This document shows, piece after piece, positions 1 through 8,426 of a stretch of DNA of 64,000 nucleotides. A program made the translations under genes and the position numbers. This DNA is from Peribacillus simplex (GTDB lineage Bacteria; Bacillota; Bacilli; Bacillales; DSM-1321), in NCBI RefSeq assembly GCF_001542915.1, contig NZ_LNNH01000051.1, forward strand, positions 43,353 through 107,352. Direction: 5' to 3'. Under the pieces are notes generated by a model. It searched no databases. It worked only from the letters and a program-made list of their open reading frames with translations, and had not been told where the DNA came from. How positions within the stretch are numbered: the first letter of the stretch is position 1; every line of letters begins with the position of its first letter.

Positions 1-77
1 ATTAACGTTTCCGGAACGAACCTGCCCCCGTAAGCTCCAAAATGCCCAGTTCGATCAGGCTGTGTATAAGTAGTCAT
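1..77 (-). CDS. trpB: Tryptophan synthase beta chain, N-terminal fragment (cut by window edge)
   Basis: Only the first 25 codons lie in the window; the gene continues beyond the left edge. The reverse strand reads MTTYTQPDRTGHFGAYGGRF and onward, the highly conserved TrpB amino terminus. The ATG at 77 lies 4 bases after the trpF stop, so it is the next gene of the trp operon. TrpB is the PLP enzyme that condenses indole with serine to give tryptophan. The identification rests on this short but very characteristic stretch. Confidence 0.9.
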   Translation of the reverse strand, partial: MTTYTQPDRTGHFGAYGGRFVPETL

Positions 78-81
78 CTAT

Positions 82-696
82 TCATTCCCCTTTTCCGGCT
101 GTATATTTCGCCTCATTAATAAATGCTTTCATTTTCAGCGAATCTTTTAATCCATTTGTTTCAACTCCGCTTGCCACATCCACGGCGATTGGTGAAACGG
201 CACTAATTGCGTTCCCCACATTTTCAGGAGTCAGACCGCCTGCAAGGATCAGTTTCCTGCGAGGTAACATCGCTTCGCCGATCATATCCCAATCCAAAGT
301 CAGACCCTTGCCAGAAGATCCCTTAGGAAGATCCACCAATAAAAATTCAGCTGGGTACTCCTGAAGCTTTTCAAGATCTGTTTCTGAGCGGATGGCAAAA
401 GCCTTGATTACCGGGAGCGGCATCCTGCGAGCGAAGCTGGCCGACTCATCGCCATGCAGCTGAATAAAATCCAACCCTGCCACTTCAGCAATCCTTATTA
501 CTTCTTGCTCGGTCTGGTTGGCAAACACTCCGACTTTTTTAACATGACCCGGCAGCTTCAATCCGAATTCACCGACCAATTCAGGAGCTACTTTCCTGCT
601 GCTTTCTGCAAAAATGAACCCAATTAAATCCGCTCCGTATTTTACGGCTTCTTGGGCAGCAGCCAATGTCTTTATCCCACATATTTTTACTAACAT
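82..696 (-). CDS. trpF: Phosphoribosylanthranilate isomerase
   Basis: A 204-residue TIM-barrel enzyme, normal length for TrpF. It converts phosphoribosylanthranilate to CdRP in tryptophan synthesis. The N-terminal VKICGIK motif (catalytic Cys), the GADLIGFIFAESS stretch, the DFIQLHGDE motif and the C-terminal phosphate-binding region (ILAGGLTPENV, DVASGVE) are all visible. The ATG at 696 follows an AAGGAGA ribosome site that overlaps the end of trpC. It sits between trpC and trpB in the operon. Confidence 0.96.
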   Translation of the reverse strand: MLVKICGIKTLAAAQEAVKYGADLIGFIFAESSRKVAPELVGEFGLKLPGHVKKVGVFANQTEQEVIRIAEVAGLDFIQLHGDESASFARRMPLPVIKAFAIRSETDLEKLQEYPAEFLLVDLPKGSSGKGLTLDWDMIGEAMLPRRKLILAGGLTPENVGNAISAVSPIAVDVASGVETNGLKDSLKMKAFINEAKYTAGKGE

Positions 697-706
697 AGCA
701 ATCTCC

Positions 707-1483
707 TTATAGGCTCATTTGCAGTTCTGCCATGGTATTGGGAAGATTCGCTGAGGTCATCAGTGTTTCGCCGACCAGAATCCCCACCGCACCAGCCTTC
801 TTCACTCGCAATACGTCTTCTTTTGTCTTGATTCCACTTTCGCTGATGATGAGGTGGCGCTTTGGATCAAGCCGTTTCGCCAATCGCTCCGTGACAGCCA
901 AATCCACTTTGAATGTTTTCAAGTTCCGATTGTTGATCCCGATAAGTTCTGCATTCATTTCAAGAGCTCGTTCCAATTCAGCTTCATCATGAATTTCGGT
1001 TAACACATCCAGCCCTTTATTTTTTGCATATTGATATAACTCATGAAGCCGATCTTGGGAAAGTGCTGCCACAATTAATAGAATGATGGTCGCACCAGCC
1101 CGATAGGCACGATCGATCTGAATCTCATCGATGATGAAATCTTTGCACAGCCTTGGAATTTTTATGGCTTCGCTCACCGACCTTAAATCCGCGATCGACC
1201 CTTTGAAGAATGCTTCATCCGTTAATACGGATATCGCTGCCGCACCGCCACTTTCATAGGACAGCGCCTGCTCGATCGGATTTACATCCATCTTAATATT
1301 CCCTTTCGAAGGGGAGGCCCGTTTGATTTCGGCAATGACAGCGATGGTCTTCGCAGTTTTCAACGTTTGCACGAGAGACGGCCTGACCACGTCGATCATG
1401 ACTGATTCATCTAAACCTGTTTCCTTTAATTTTGCGACTTCGACTTTTTTCTGTTCGATGATTTCCGTTAAGATATTTTCCAT
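707..1483 (-). CDS. trpC: Indole-3-glycerol phosphate synthase
   Basis: A 258-residue TIM-barrel enzyme catalysing ring closure of CdRP to indole-3-glycerol phosphate. Family motifs are present in order: IAEIKRASPSKG (residues 49-60), the SVLTDEAFFKGS loop, LCKDFIIDEIQI, LIGINNRNL and ISESGI near the C-terminus. Its start codon overlaps the trpD stop by one base (TAATG), which suggests translational coupling. trpF follows 10 bases downstream. The length is typical of a stand-alone TrpC, so it is not fused to TrpF. Confidence 0.96.
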   Translation of the reverse strand: MENILTEIIEQKKVEVAKLKETGLDESVMIDVVRPSLVQTLKTAKTIAVIAEIKRASPSKGNIKMDVNPIEQALSYESGGAAAISVLTDEAFFKGSIADLRSVSEAIKIPRLCKDFIIDEIQIDRAYRAGATIILLIVAALSQDRLHELYQYAKNKGLDVLTEIHDEAELERALEMNAELIGINNRNLKTFKVDLAVTERLAKRLDPKRHLIISESGIKTKEDVLRVKKAGAVGILVGETLMTSANLPNTMAELQMSL

Positions 1484-2505
1484 TACAAGACCACCTTATT
1501 TCTATTGCCGTAAGCAATCAAATTTTCCAATTTCGAAAGAGCGGAGCCACTATCCAGGCTTTCCTTGGCCAAGGAAATTCCTTTCTTGATCGTTGCTGCC
1601 GTGCCATGTGCGTATAAACCCAGGCCGGCATTCAATAAAACGGTATCACGGTAGGCCCCTTTTTCCCCTTTCAACAAGCGCAGCATGATATCGGCATTCT
1701 GTTTGGCATCGCCGCCCCTGATCTTTTCGTTATCGTATACGGGCAGATCCACCTCCTCGGGATGAAGGGTAAACGGAATGATATCCCCTCGCTCCAACAG
1801 CACGAGCGAATTCTCTCCCTGAAGACTTGCTTCATCCATGAATCCGGCGCCATTTATGACAATAGCGCGTGTTCTGCCTAATTTATGGAGCACATCTGCA
1901 AATAGCTCGAGCATATCGCGACGATTGATCCCCAATAATTGGGTTTCAAGTTGGACTGGATTGGTCAAGGGCCCGATTAGATTGAAGATTGTCGGGATTT
2001 TCAATTCTTTTCGCACTTTCATGATCCGTGCAATATTAGGGTGGACGGATGGAGCGAACAGAAACGCTATCCCGTTTTCCTCCAACACCTCCTTCAGCAT
2101 CTCAGGCTCCAAGGACAAATTAACTCCCAGCTCTTCCAGTACATCCGCACTGCCCGTTCTGCTTGAAATGCTGCGGTTGCCATGTTTGGCAACCTTGACT
2201 CCTGCTCCAGCAATTACGAAGGCCGATGCCGTACTTATATTGAAGCTTTTAGACCCATCCCCCCCAGTACCGCAATTATCCATTACATTAGCCGAGCTTG
2301 TTTGGACGCTCCTTGCTTCCTTTCTCATGACTTTAACAAGGCTTGCTATTTCTCCTGCCGTTTCCCCTTTCGCTTTCAGGGCAATGATGAAAGCTGCCAT
2401 TTCGCTTTCGGTGATATCTTTAGAAAATAACGCTTGGGCTGCTCTGCTCATCTCATCTTCCGTCAATGTCTGACGCTCTGCTAACTTTGCTAAATATTCC
2501 TTCAC
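1483..2505 (-). CDS. trpD: Anthranilate phosphoribosyltransferase
   Basis: A 340-residue enzyme transferring phosphoribose from PRPP to anthranilate. The glycine-rich PRPP site ([17 protein letters not shown]), [21 protein letters not shown] and the [10 protein letters not shown] motif are clear. The frame stays open about 60 codons further upstream into trpG. I choose the GTG at 2505 because it follows a GGGGGAG ribosome site and gives the family length. The stop overlaps the trpC start by one base (TAATG). Confidence 0.94.
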   Translation of the reverse strand: MKEYLAKLAERQTLTEDEMSRAAQALFSKDITESEMAAFIIALKAKGETAGEIASLVKVMRKEARSVQTSSANVMDNCGTGGDGSKSFNISTASAFVIAGAGVKVAKHGNRSISSRTGSADVLEELGVNLSLEPEMLKEVLEENGIAFLFAPSVHPNIARIMKVRKELKIPTIFNLIGPLTNPVQLETQLLGINRRDMLELFADVLHKLGRTRAIVINGAGFMDEASLQGENSLVLLERGDIIPFTLHPEEVDLPVYDNEKIRGGDAKQNADIMLRLLKGEKGAYRDTVLLNAGLGLYAHGTAATIKKGISLAKESLDSGSALSKLENLIAYGNRNKVVL

Positions 2506-2533
2506 CGCTAACTCCCCCAGTCGTTTTTTGAAT

Positions 2534-3139
2534 TTATAAAATGGATTGTTTCTTTTCCAACTGAAAATTCCCGGCAATCTCGTAAAATTCATGCAATAAT
2601 TCCTTGCCGATTTTCGTCCCGATGGACTCAGGATGGAACTGCAGACCGTATAATGGGAACTCATCATGCTGCAATGCCATGACCTCCCCATCATCCAGTG
2701 CTGCTGCCGTAACGTTCAATTCTTTTGGCAGGCTTCCTCTCTCCACCACTAGGGAGTGGTAACGCATGACCGGAAAATGCACATCCTGATTGGCAAATAC
2801 CCCTGATCCATCATGCTCGATAACCGATGTTTTCCCGTGCATGATATGTTGTGCCCCAACCACATTCGCACCAAAAGCTGCACCAATCGCCTGGTGCCCG
2901 AGACAAATACCCAAAAGCGGAACCTTCTTATAAAAATGAAGGATGATTTCGATGCTGATACCTGCATCTTCCGGCCGTCCAGGGCCAGGGGAAATAACGA
3001 TTGCCATTGGGTTCAGTTCCTCGATTTCGGCTATGGTTATTTCGTCATTCCTTTTTACGATGATGTCTTTCTCCACTTCCCCTAAATATTGATAAAGGTT
3101 ATAGGTGAACGAGTCGTAGTTATCAATTAGTAAAATCAT
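2534..3139 (-). CDS. trpG: Anthranilate synthase glutamine amidotransferase subunit (TrpG/PabA type)
   Basis: A 201-residue class I glutamine amidotransferase that supplies ammonia to TrpE. N-terminal [28 protein letters not shown], the nucleophile-elbow Cys in [12 protein letters not shown] and the catalytic HPES ([11 protein letters not shown]) are all present. Its start overlaps the trpE stop by 4 bases (ATGA), so the two subunits are probably translationally coupled. Known contrast: B. subtilis has no trpG in its trp operon and uses the folate-operon PabA. Here a copy lies inside the trp operon; whether the genome also has a separate pabA cannot be seen. Confidence 0.94.
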   Translation of the reverse strand: MILLIDNYDSFTYNLYQYLGEVEKDIIVKRNDEITIAEIEELNPMAIVISPGPGRPEDAGISIEIILHFYKKVPLLGICLGHQAIGAAFGANVVGAQHIMHGKTSVIEHDGSGVFANQDVHFPVMRYHSLVVERGSLPKELNVTAAALDDGEVMALQHDEFPLYGLQFHPESIGTKIGKELLHEFYEIAGNFQLEKKQSIL

Positions 3140-4530
3140 TTTCCATGTACCTCCATTAGCGCGCGTGCCTTATTTTGTGTTTCTTCATATTCCGTTTTTG
3201 GATCTGAATCATAGACGATTCCTGCACCTGCCTGTACATAGGCCTTACCGCCTTTAATGATCATCGTTCTAATCGCCAAAGCCATATCCAGATCCCCTCC
3301 GAAGCCCATGTAACCTATGGAGCCGGAATACACCCCGCGTTTACAATTCTCCAGTTCATTGATCAGCTCCATTGCCCGAATCTTAGGGGCGCCTGAAACA
3401 GTCCCGGCAGGAAGGCAGACAGACAATGCATCCAAACTCGTAAATCCTTCTCTAAGCTTTCCGCTGACCTTCGAAGCAATATGCATCACGTGCTGATATC
3501 TTTGAATTTCCATTTCCTCGGTAAGGTGGATCGATCCTATTTCACATACCCGCCCAAGATCATTCCTTCCCAAATCAACAAGCATCCTATGTTCGGCAAG
3601 TTCCTTTTCATCCATCAGCAGGCTTCTTTCAAAGCCTTTATCTTCTTCATCCGTTTTTCCTCTTGGACGTGTGCCGGCAATCGGGTTAACATGGACGACT
3701 CCAGATGAAACACTGATCAAGCTTTCCGGAGAAGATCCTATGATGGTATAATCACCAAATTCTATATAAAACATATATGGGGAGGGGTTGGCTAAACGCA
3801 GACGGCGGTATGCATCGAAAGGCTTTCCATCGAAGTCCGCTTTAAACCTTTGCGATAGAACCACTTGAAACACCTCACCTGCCACAATCGCCTCTTTCAC
3901 TTCGCGTACCATCTGCTCGAATTCTTCCTGGGTGAAATTCGAGTCGAATTCCAAATATTCCGACGATATTTCCTTTGATGGTAGGTTTGCCTGGTTGATT
4001 GTATCCTTCATCCGCAACAGACTTTTTTCACTTTCTTCCTCCGCAGTCAACAGGTGTATCTTCTGAAGCACATGATCGAATATATATAATTCCTTATAAA
4101 AAAGAAAATGGGCATCCGGCATTTGCAGAGAATCGGGAGGCACAGGACCTATATTTTCAAATAGGCGAATGACATCATACCCCATATATCCGATCGCTCC
4201 CCCATTAAATGGCGGAATGTTAACCGGGGCGTCCCCTATCTCCACCAACAATTCCCTTTTCAGAAACTCGATGATGTTGATGTTCTTGACGCTTTGACCA
4301 CCCGTCTCAAAATCGTTCACATGAACGCGGCCAGCAAGTGACGTTACCTCCAAATATGGATTCGAGCCTAAGTACGAGTAACGTCCATCATCATGATGGG
4401 AATTCGAACTCTCCAATAAAAACCTTTGTTTCCCTGCTAATTTCTGAAATATGGCAATGGGTGTATGAATATCGCCTTCAATGGTTTCCATTTTGAAGCG
4501 AAGCATCTTCTTTTCATTCAAATCTTTCAT
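3136..4530 (-). CDS. trpE: Anthranilate synthase component I
   Basis: A 464-residue chorismate-utilising enzyme, first committed step of tryptophan synthesis. Seen are the N-terminal ESSNSHHDDGRYSYLG stretch (the LLES-type region involved in Trp feedback), FNGGAIGYMGYD, the GEVFQVVLSQRF core, INPIAGTRPRG, LVDLGRNDLGRV and PAGTVSGAPKIRAMELI. The frame is open upstream into the leader, but the ATG at 4530 has a strong GGAGGGG ribosome site and gives the normal length. It is the first structural gene after the tandem T-box leader. Confidence 0.95.
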   Translation of the reverse strand: MKDLNEKKMLRFKMETIEGDIHTPIAIFQKLAGKQRFLLESSNSHHDDGRYSYLGSNPYLEVTSLAGRVHVNDFETGGQSVKNINIIEFLKRELLVEIGDAPVNIPPFNGGAIGYMGYDVIRLFENIGPVPPDSLQMPDAHFLFYKELYIFDHVLQKIHLLTAEEESEKSLLRMKDTINQANLPSKEISSEYLEFDSNFTQEEFEQMVREVKEAIVAGEVFQVVLSQRFKADFDGKPFDAYRRLRLANPSPYMFYIEFGDYTIIGSSPESLISVSSGVVHVNPIAGTRPRGKTDEEDKGFERSLLMDEKELAEHRMLVDLGRNDLGRVCEIGSIHLTEEMEIQRYQHVMHIASKVSGKLREGFTSLDALSVCLPAGTVSGAPKIRAMELINELENCKRGVYSGSIGYMGFGGDLDMALAIRTMIIKGGKAYVQAGAGIVYDSDPKTEYEETQNKARALMEVHGK

Positions 4531-4627
4531 CAAAAATCCCCTCCAAATTCTTATTCGATCATGTGAATTCGATTGCCGTGACCTTTTCGGTATAGGGCGC
4601 TTCTGCCTCAACCGAATTAAAATCCAC

Positions 4628-4900
4628 AAAAAAATCCCCTGCAAACACAAAAATGTGTCTGCAGAGGACGGGATACCGCGGTGCCACCTCAAGTTGGAAA
4701 AACAAATCATTTTTCCCTCTCAAGCAGGAAATATTTCCTGCCAAACCCTTTAACGGCGGAAGCCGGGTTTCCCTACTTATTTCAAGAAACCACTCATAAG
4801 TCCATTCATCCTTTTATATCGTACCGGTTTCCACCTATGCCGGCTCTCTGTGACGAATCTAAAAAGATTACTACTCTTAATCATAGATTTAAGTATCATT
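4628..4900 (-). promoter_or_regulatory. T-box riboswitch 2 (trp operon, trpE-proximal)
   Basis: On the minus strand a canonical T-box sequence AGGTGGCACCGCGG occupies 4676-4689. It is followed by a strong intrinsic terminator (stem CCTCTGCAGACACA / TGTGTTTGCAGGGG, then seven T) at 4628-4668, about 100 bases before trpE. Upstream, an AGAGAG stem I element and a specifier region GAATGGAC place a UGG (Trp) codon at 4802-4804. The tRNA-acceptor-binding bulge reads TGGC, which would pair with the ACCA-end of a tRNA whose discriminator is G. Expected function: uncharged tRNA-Trp stabilises the antiterminator and allows transcription into trpE. Confidence 0.93.
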
Positions 4901-4902
4901 TT

Positions 4903-5177
4903 TTCGAAAAAACGCAAAAAGGCCCTTCATCCAAAGGACGAGGAACCCGTGGTACCACCTTAATTAGCTAAATTAGCTCACTTTACGGCATGATTCATTC
5001 CATGCCTATCTCCATTAACGATGAGATAATCGCCAAAGCCTACTCCGTCCATCCGTTTCGGTTTGGGGCTCGGAAGTCCATTCGCTTAAATTCGTTCACC
5101 AGTTTTCAGCAACCACTGGCTCTCTGCGGAACTGCATTAAGGTACTTTTCTTCGTCACTGCCTTTATCTTTTTCTTG
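4903..5177 (-). promoter_or_regulatory. T-box riboswitch 1 (trp operon, promoter-proximal)
   Basis: A second complete T-box leader precedes the first. The T-box sequence AAGGTGGTACCACGG is at 4947-4961, with a terminator at 4903-4947 (GGTTCCTCGTCC pairing with GGATGAAGGGCC, one mismatch, then TTTTTGCGTTTTTT). The stem I AGAGAG element and GCGAATGGACTTCCGAG put a UGG specifier at 5078-5080, the same local sequence as in T-box 2. The tRNA-contact bulge reads TGGT rather than TGGC. Both leaders share one visible promoter, so transcripts must read through two terminators to reach trpE. Confidence 0.92.
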
Positions 5178-5183
5178 GTTATT

Positions 5184-5212
5184 ATGTTAAAACAATCTTT
5201 TCAGTAAGTCAA
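5184..5212 (-). promoter_or_regulatory. Promoter of the trp operon
   Basis: On the minus strand TTGACT (5207-5212) and TAACAT (5184-5189) are separated by 17 bases, a good sigma-A arrangement. It lies just after the yktA stop and just before the first T-box leader. No other good promoter was seen between the T boxes and trpE. Confidence 0.7.
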
Positions 5213-5228
5213 TAAAGTTTTCAAATTA

Positions 5229-5501
5229 TTATTTCATTTTAACCCAGTCGCCGTCCTCAAGTCCCTTAGCCTTCTTAATGACTTGATACGCAGAATAGGT
5301 ACTGACCGCCTCGAACTCATCCGTATAGTTCTTTTCATCCGCCTTACCTGGAACGATTTCCTTGAATCTTCGGTAAGCCTTCATGAACGCTTCCTTCTGG
5401 ATTTTGCTCTCATAAGCTTTTTCCACCGCTTCGAAAAATTTAATTACATCGACGATTTCGTCCGTTGACCAATCAAGGTCCATTGGATACTGATAATCCA
5501 T
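5229..5501 (-). CDS. yktA: UPF0223 family protein YktA
   Basis: A 90-residue acidic, helical cytosolic protein that I recognise as the UPF0223/YktA family (N-terminal MDYQYPMDLDWSTDEIVDVIKF..., C-terminal GLEDGDWVKMK). The function is unknown. The length matches the family. A GAAGGAG ribosome site lies upstream of the ATG at 5501. As in B. subtilis it lies near speA, which supports orthology. The trp operon promoter begins right after its stop codon. Confidence 0.88.
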   Translation of the reverse strand: MDYQYPMDLDWSTDEIVDVIKFFEAVEKAYESKIQKEAFMKAYRRFKEIVPGKADEKNYTDEFEAVSTYSAYQVIKKAKGLEDGDWVKMK

Positions 5502-5560
5502 ACCTTAAACACGCTCCTTCTAGATCGTTTTTTCATGTTGTCGGGGGAGACCATCCACCT

Positions 5561-6520
5561 TCAGTATGCCCATTTCGAGCGAATTTCCTCAGCTTGGCCG
5601 ATGATCCGGCTGAACAGCTCAGCTGTCGCCGGAACATCATGGATCAGACCCATCACTTGTCCTGCCCAAGCATATCCTTCTTCTTCCATACCATCATGGA
5701 TATAGCGCTGATTCGCTTTTCCGCTTATGTAATCCTTCAATTGCTCATATCCACCGTTTTCTTTTTCAATTTCAAGAATTTTACTCGTCCAACCATTTGC
5801 TATCACCCGGGCCGGTGCACCGATGGACCGCTTAATGACAACGGTATCATTTTCCGTACCGGAAACCAAGGCTTTTTTATATAATTCATGTGCATGTATA
5901 CACTCCTTGACTGCAATGAACCTGGTTCCCATCTCGATCCCTTCCGCCCCAAGTGCCATCGCTGCCATCAAACCTCGTCCATCACCAAAGCCGCCAGAAG
6001 CAATGACCGGAATCTTCACGGCATCCACAACTTGAGGAATCAAAACAGCGGTACCGATATCCGTCCGTCCTAAATGTCCGCCCCCCTCCTGGCCAACCAC
6101 CATAACTGCATCTGCACCAAGCTGTTCCGCCTTCACCGCTTGCCTTGTCGCTGCAACAAGCACAAGTTTTTTCACCGAAGTGTCCTTGACGCAATCAAGA
6201 AAGGGCCCAGGGTTGCCGCCCGTTACGGAAACAGCTGCAATTCCTTGCTCCATGGCTGCTTCAAGCATATGCTCATAAGGTCTTCCATGCTGCCCAATTG
6301 CAAAATTCACGCCAAACGGTTTATCGGTCAATTCCTTCGTTCTCCTTATTTCATCGACCAATTGCTTTGGGCTGTCCAAGGACATCGCCGTTACCTGCCC
6401 CAGCCCCCCTGCATTTGAAACGGCCGCTGCCAGTTCCGCATAAGCTAAATGAGCCAACCCTCCTTGTACAATCGGGTATTGTATTCCTAGCAAATCTGTC
6501 ACACGCGTCTTCCAATTCAA
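5561..6520 (-). CDS. Nitronate monooxygenase-like FMN enzyme (NPD/FabK family)
   Basis: About 319 residues, TIM-barrel FMN protein of the 2-nitropropane dioxygenase family. Seen are YPIVQGGLAHLAYAELAAAVSNAGGLG near the N-terminus, SVTGGNPG, the VGQEGGGHLGR flavin/catalytic segment, PVIASGGFGDGRGL and GAEGIEMGTRF. These fit nitronate monooxygenase, which oxidises alkyl nitronates. FabK enoyl-ACP reductase shares the fold and cannot be excluded. I prefer the TTG at 6520 (LNWKTRVTDLLG) because a GGAGTGGGGAG ribosome site precedes it; an ATG at 6565 in the same frame has none. It is transcribed toward yktA and divergently from speA. Confidence 0.8.
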   Translation of the reverse strand: MNWKTRVTDLLGIQYPIVQGGLAHLAYAELAAAVSNAGGLGQVTAMSLDSPKQLVDEIRRTKELTDKPFGVNFAIGQHGRPYEHMLEAAMEQGIAAVSVTGGNPGPFLDCVKDTSVKKLVLVAATRQAVKAEQLGADAVMVVGQEGGGHLGRTDIGTAVLIPQVVDAVKIPVIASGGFGDGRGLMAAMALGAEGIEMGTRFIAVKECIHAHELYKKALVSGTENDTVVIKRSIGAPARVIANGWTSKILEIEKENGGYEQLKDYISGKANQRYIHDGMEEEGYAWAGQVMGLIHDVPATAELFSRIIGQAEEIRSKWAY

Positions 6521-6547
6521 ACTCCCCACTCCCTTTTTATGTATGAT

Positions 6548-6565
6548 ATGAACGTACATGTTCAT
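6548..6565. promoter_or_regulatory. Inverted repeat in the nitronate monooxygenase 5' region
   Basis: ATGAAC and GTTCAT are perfect 6-base inverted arms around a 6-base centre, 28 bases upstream of the chosen TTG start. It could be an operator for this gene or for divergent speA. No regulator is assigned, and short palindromes occur by chance. Confidence 0.25.
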
Positions 6566-6717
6566 TATGGCAAATATTGTTTAACCATTCAATTTTTACA
6601 TTCGACACAATCCAGCTTCATGGGAAAGACTGGTTCATTAACGATATTCGCCATTATTTCTTCCCCGGTCATTCGAGGAACAAGATGATTTTTCATGTCA
6701 GAACGGTAAACTCATGC

Positions 6718-6746
6718 TAGGCAATTATTATAAGACGTGCTATAAT
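6718..6746 (+). promoter_or_regulatory. Probable speA promoter
   Basis: TAGGCA (6718-6723), 17 bases, TATAAT (6741-6746), with a TG one base before the -10 (extended -10). This leaves a leader of about 130 bases before the TTG start at 6884. Nothing else recognisable was found in the 6566-6883 spacer. Confidence 0.55.
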
Positions 6747-6883
6747 TCATTTGTTTTATGTTTTTCCATAGCTACCTGACCATTCATATGGTTGCAAAAT
6801 CGGAGAAACATTCGATCATTATAGACAGGGAGTCTTTCTCCCCCATATTTGTACCTACTATATTGAAAAGGGGCCACAAAGAT

Positions 6884-8341
6884 TTGTCACAGAATGAAAC
6901 ACCCTTATACACTGCCTTATTGCAGCATGCCAAAAAAAATCCCGTTCAATTCCATATTCCAGGTCATAAAAAAGGAAAAGGAATGGACGCCGATTTCCGT
7001 GAATTCATTGGAGAAAATGCATTATCCATAGATTTAATCAATATCGCTCCGCTCGATGATCTCCATCAGCCAAAAGGGATCATTAAACAAGCACAAGATC
7101 TGGCTGCCCAAGCTTTCGGGGCCGATCATACGTTCTTTTCCGTTCAAGGAACAAGCGGAGCTATCATGACGATGGTCATGACGGTATGCGGCCCTGGGGA
7201 TAAAATCATCGTACCAAGGAACGTACATAAATCCGTCATGTCTGCGATTGTCTTTTCCGGAGCCGTTCCCGTTTTCATCAACCCTGAAATAGATAAAGAT
7301 CTGGGCATTTCACACGGTATCACCCTCGATGCCGTTGAAAAAACGTTAAAAGAGCATAGTGATGCAAAAGGATTGCTTGTAATCAATCCTACCTATTTCG
7401 GCATTTCAGCTGACTTGCAAAAAATCGTCGAAATCGCCCATTCCTACGAAATCCCTGTCCTCGTTGATGAAGCACACGGAGTCCATATCCACTTCCATGA
7501 GGACTTGCCCATGTCAGCCATGCAGGCTGGAGCGGATATGGCCGCAACGAGTGTCCATAAACTTGGTGGCTCGCTGACAGGAAGTTCGATTTTAAATGTG
7601 AGAGATGGATTGGTTTCAGCAAATCGGGTTCAAGCGATTTTAAGCATGCTCACTACCACCTCAACCTCCTACATCCTTCTAGCTTCCCTGGACACGGCTA
7701 GGAGGCAGCTGGCGACCGTAGGCAGGCAAATGATCGAAGAGGCCATCAATCTTGCAGGGTACATCAGGGAGGCCGTAAATGAGATCCCTTATCTATACTG
7801 TGTCGGCAGCGAAATTCTCGGAAGCAAGGCTGCCTTTAGCTATGACCCTACAAAACTGATCATTTCCATCAAGGAATTGAACATTACCGGATACGACGTC
7901 GAGAAATGGCTGCGTGAGAAGCATAATATCGAAGTGGAGCTTTCCGATTTGTATAATATCCTTTGCCTGATTACACCAGGAGACTCCAAAACGGAAGCGG
8001 ATCTTCTGATCGCTGCCTTGAAGGACCTTTCGGATGAGTTTAAGGAAATGGCGGCTGAACATGAAAAAATCGAAGTGCTCCTTCCTGATACACCACCGCT
8101 TGCCCTATCGCCAAGGGAGGCATTTTATGCCGAAACCGTAGTGGTGCCGATCGAGGAATCCGTCGGAAAAATCAGTGCTGAATTCATCATGGTATATCCG
8201 CCGGGCATCCCGATCTTTATTCCTGGTGAACTGATTACGGAAGATAATATCAGTTATATCCAAAAAAACATCGAGGCGGGCCTGCCTGTTCAAGGTCCAG
8301 AGGATCCAGAAATAAAATATTTACGCATCATAAAGAACTGA
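6884..8341 (+). CDS. speA: Arginine/lysine/ornithine decarboxylase (SpeA/Cad type)
   Basis: A 485-residue group III PLP decarboxylase. The N-terminal FHIPGHKKG, GTSGAIMTMVM, LVDEAHGVHIHFH and ATSVHKLGGSLT (PLP lysine) motifs are all visible. The C-terminal domain ends with PPGIPIFIPGE. The B. subtilis homologue is arginine decarboxylase, which starts polyamine synthesis via agmatine; substrate is inferred from that orthology and synteny. The frame opens earlier, but TTG at 6884 (LSQNETPLYT) follows AAAAGGGG and matches the B. subtilis N-terminus as I remember it. A terminator follows, and SR1 lies convergently downstream as in B. subtilis. Confidence 0.92.
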   Translation: MSQNETPLYTALLQHAKKNPVQFHIPGHKKGKGMDADFREFIGENALSIDLINIAPLDDLHQPKGIIKQAQDLAAQAFGADHTFFSVQGTSGAIMTMVMTVCGPGDKIIVPRNVHKSVMSAIVFSGAVPVFINPEIDKDLGISHGITLDAVEKTLKEHSDAKGLLVINPTYFGISADLQKIVEIAHSYEIPVLVDEAHGVHIHFHEDLPMSAMQAGADMAATSVHKLGGSLTGSSILNVRDGLVSANRVQAILSMLTTTSTSYILLASLDTARRQLATVGRQMIEEAINLAGYIREAVNEIPYLYCVGSEILGSKAAFSYDPTKLIISIKELNITGYDVEKWLREKHNIEVELSDLYNILCLITPGDSKTEADLLIAALKDLSDEFKEMAAEHEKIEVLLPDTPPLALSPREAFYAETVVVPIEESVGKISAEFIMVYPPGIPIFIPGELITEDNISYIQKNIEAGLPVQGPEDPEIKYLRIIKN

Positions 8342-8352
8342 TTGCATACACA

Positions 8353-8383
8353 AACCAGAGCGGGTGACCGCCCTGGTTTTTTT
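8353..8383 (+). terminator. speA terminator
   Basis: AACCAGAGCGG pairs with CCGCCCTGGTT with a small bulge, followed by seven T. It lies 12 bases after the speA stop. Confidence 0.85.
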
Positions 8384-8426
8384 CATATAGTCAGCATTAA
8401 AATGGCGCAGCAGCCTATCGGTTGTT

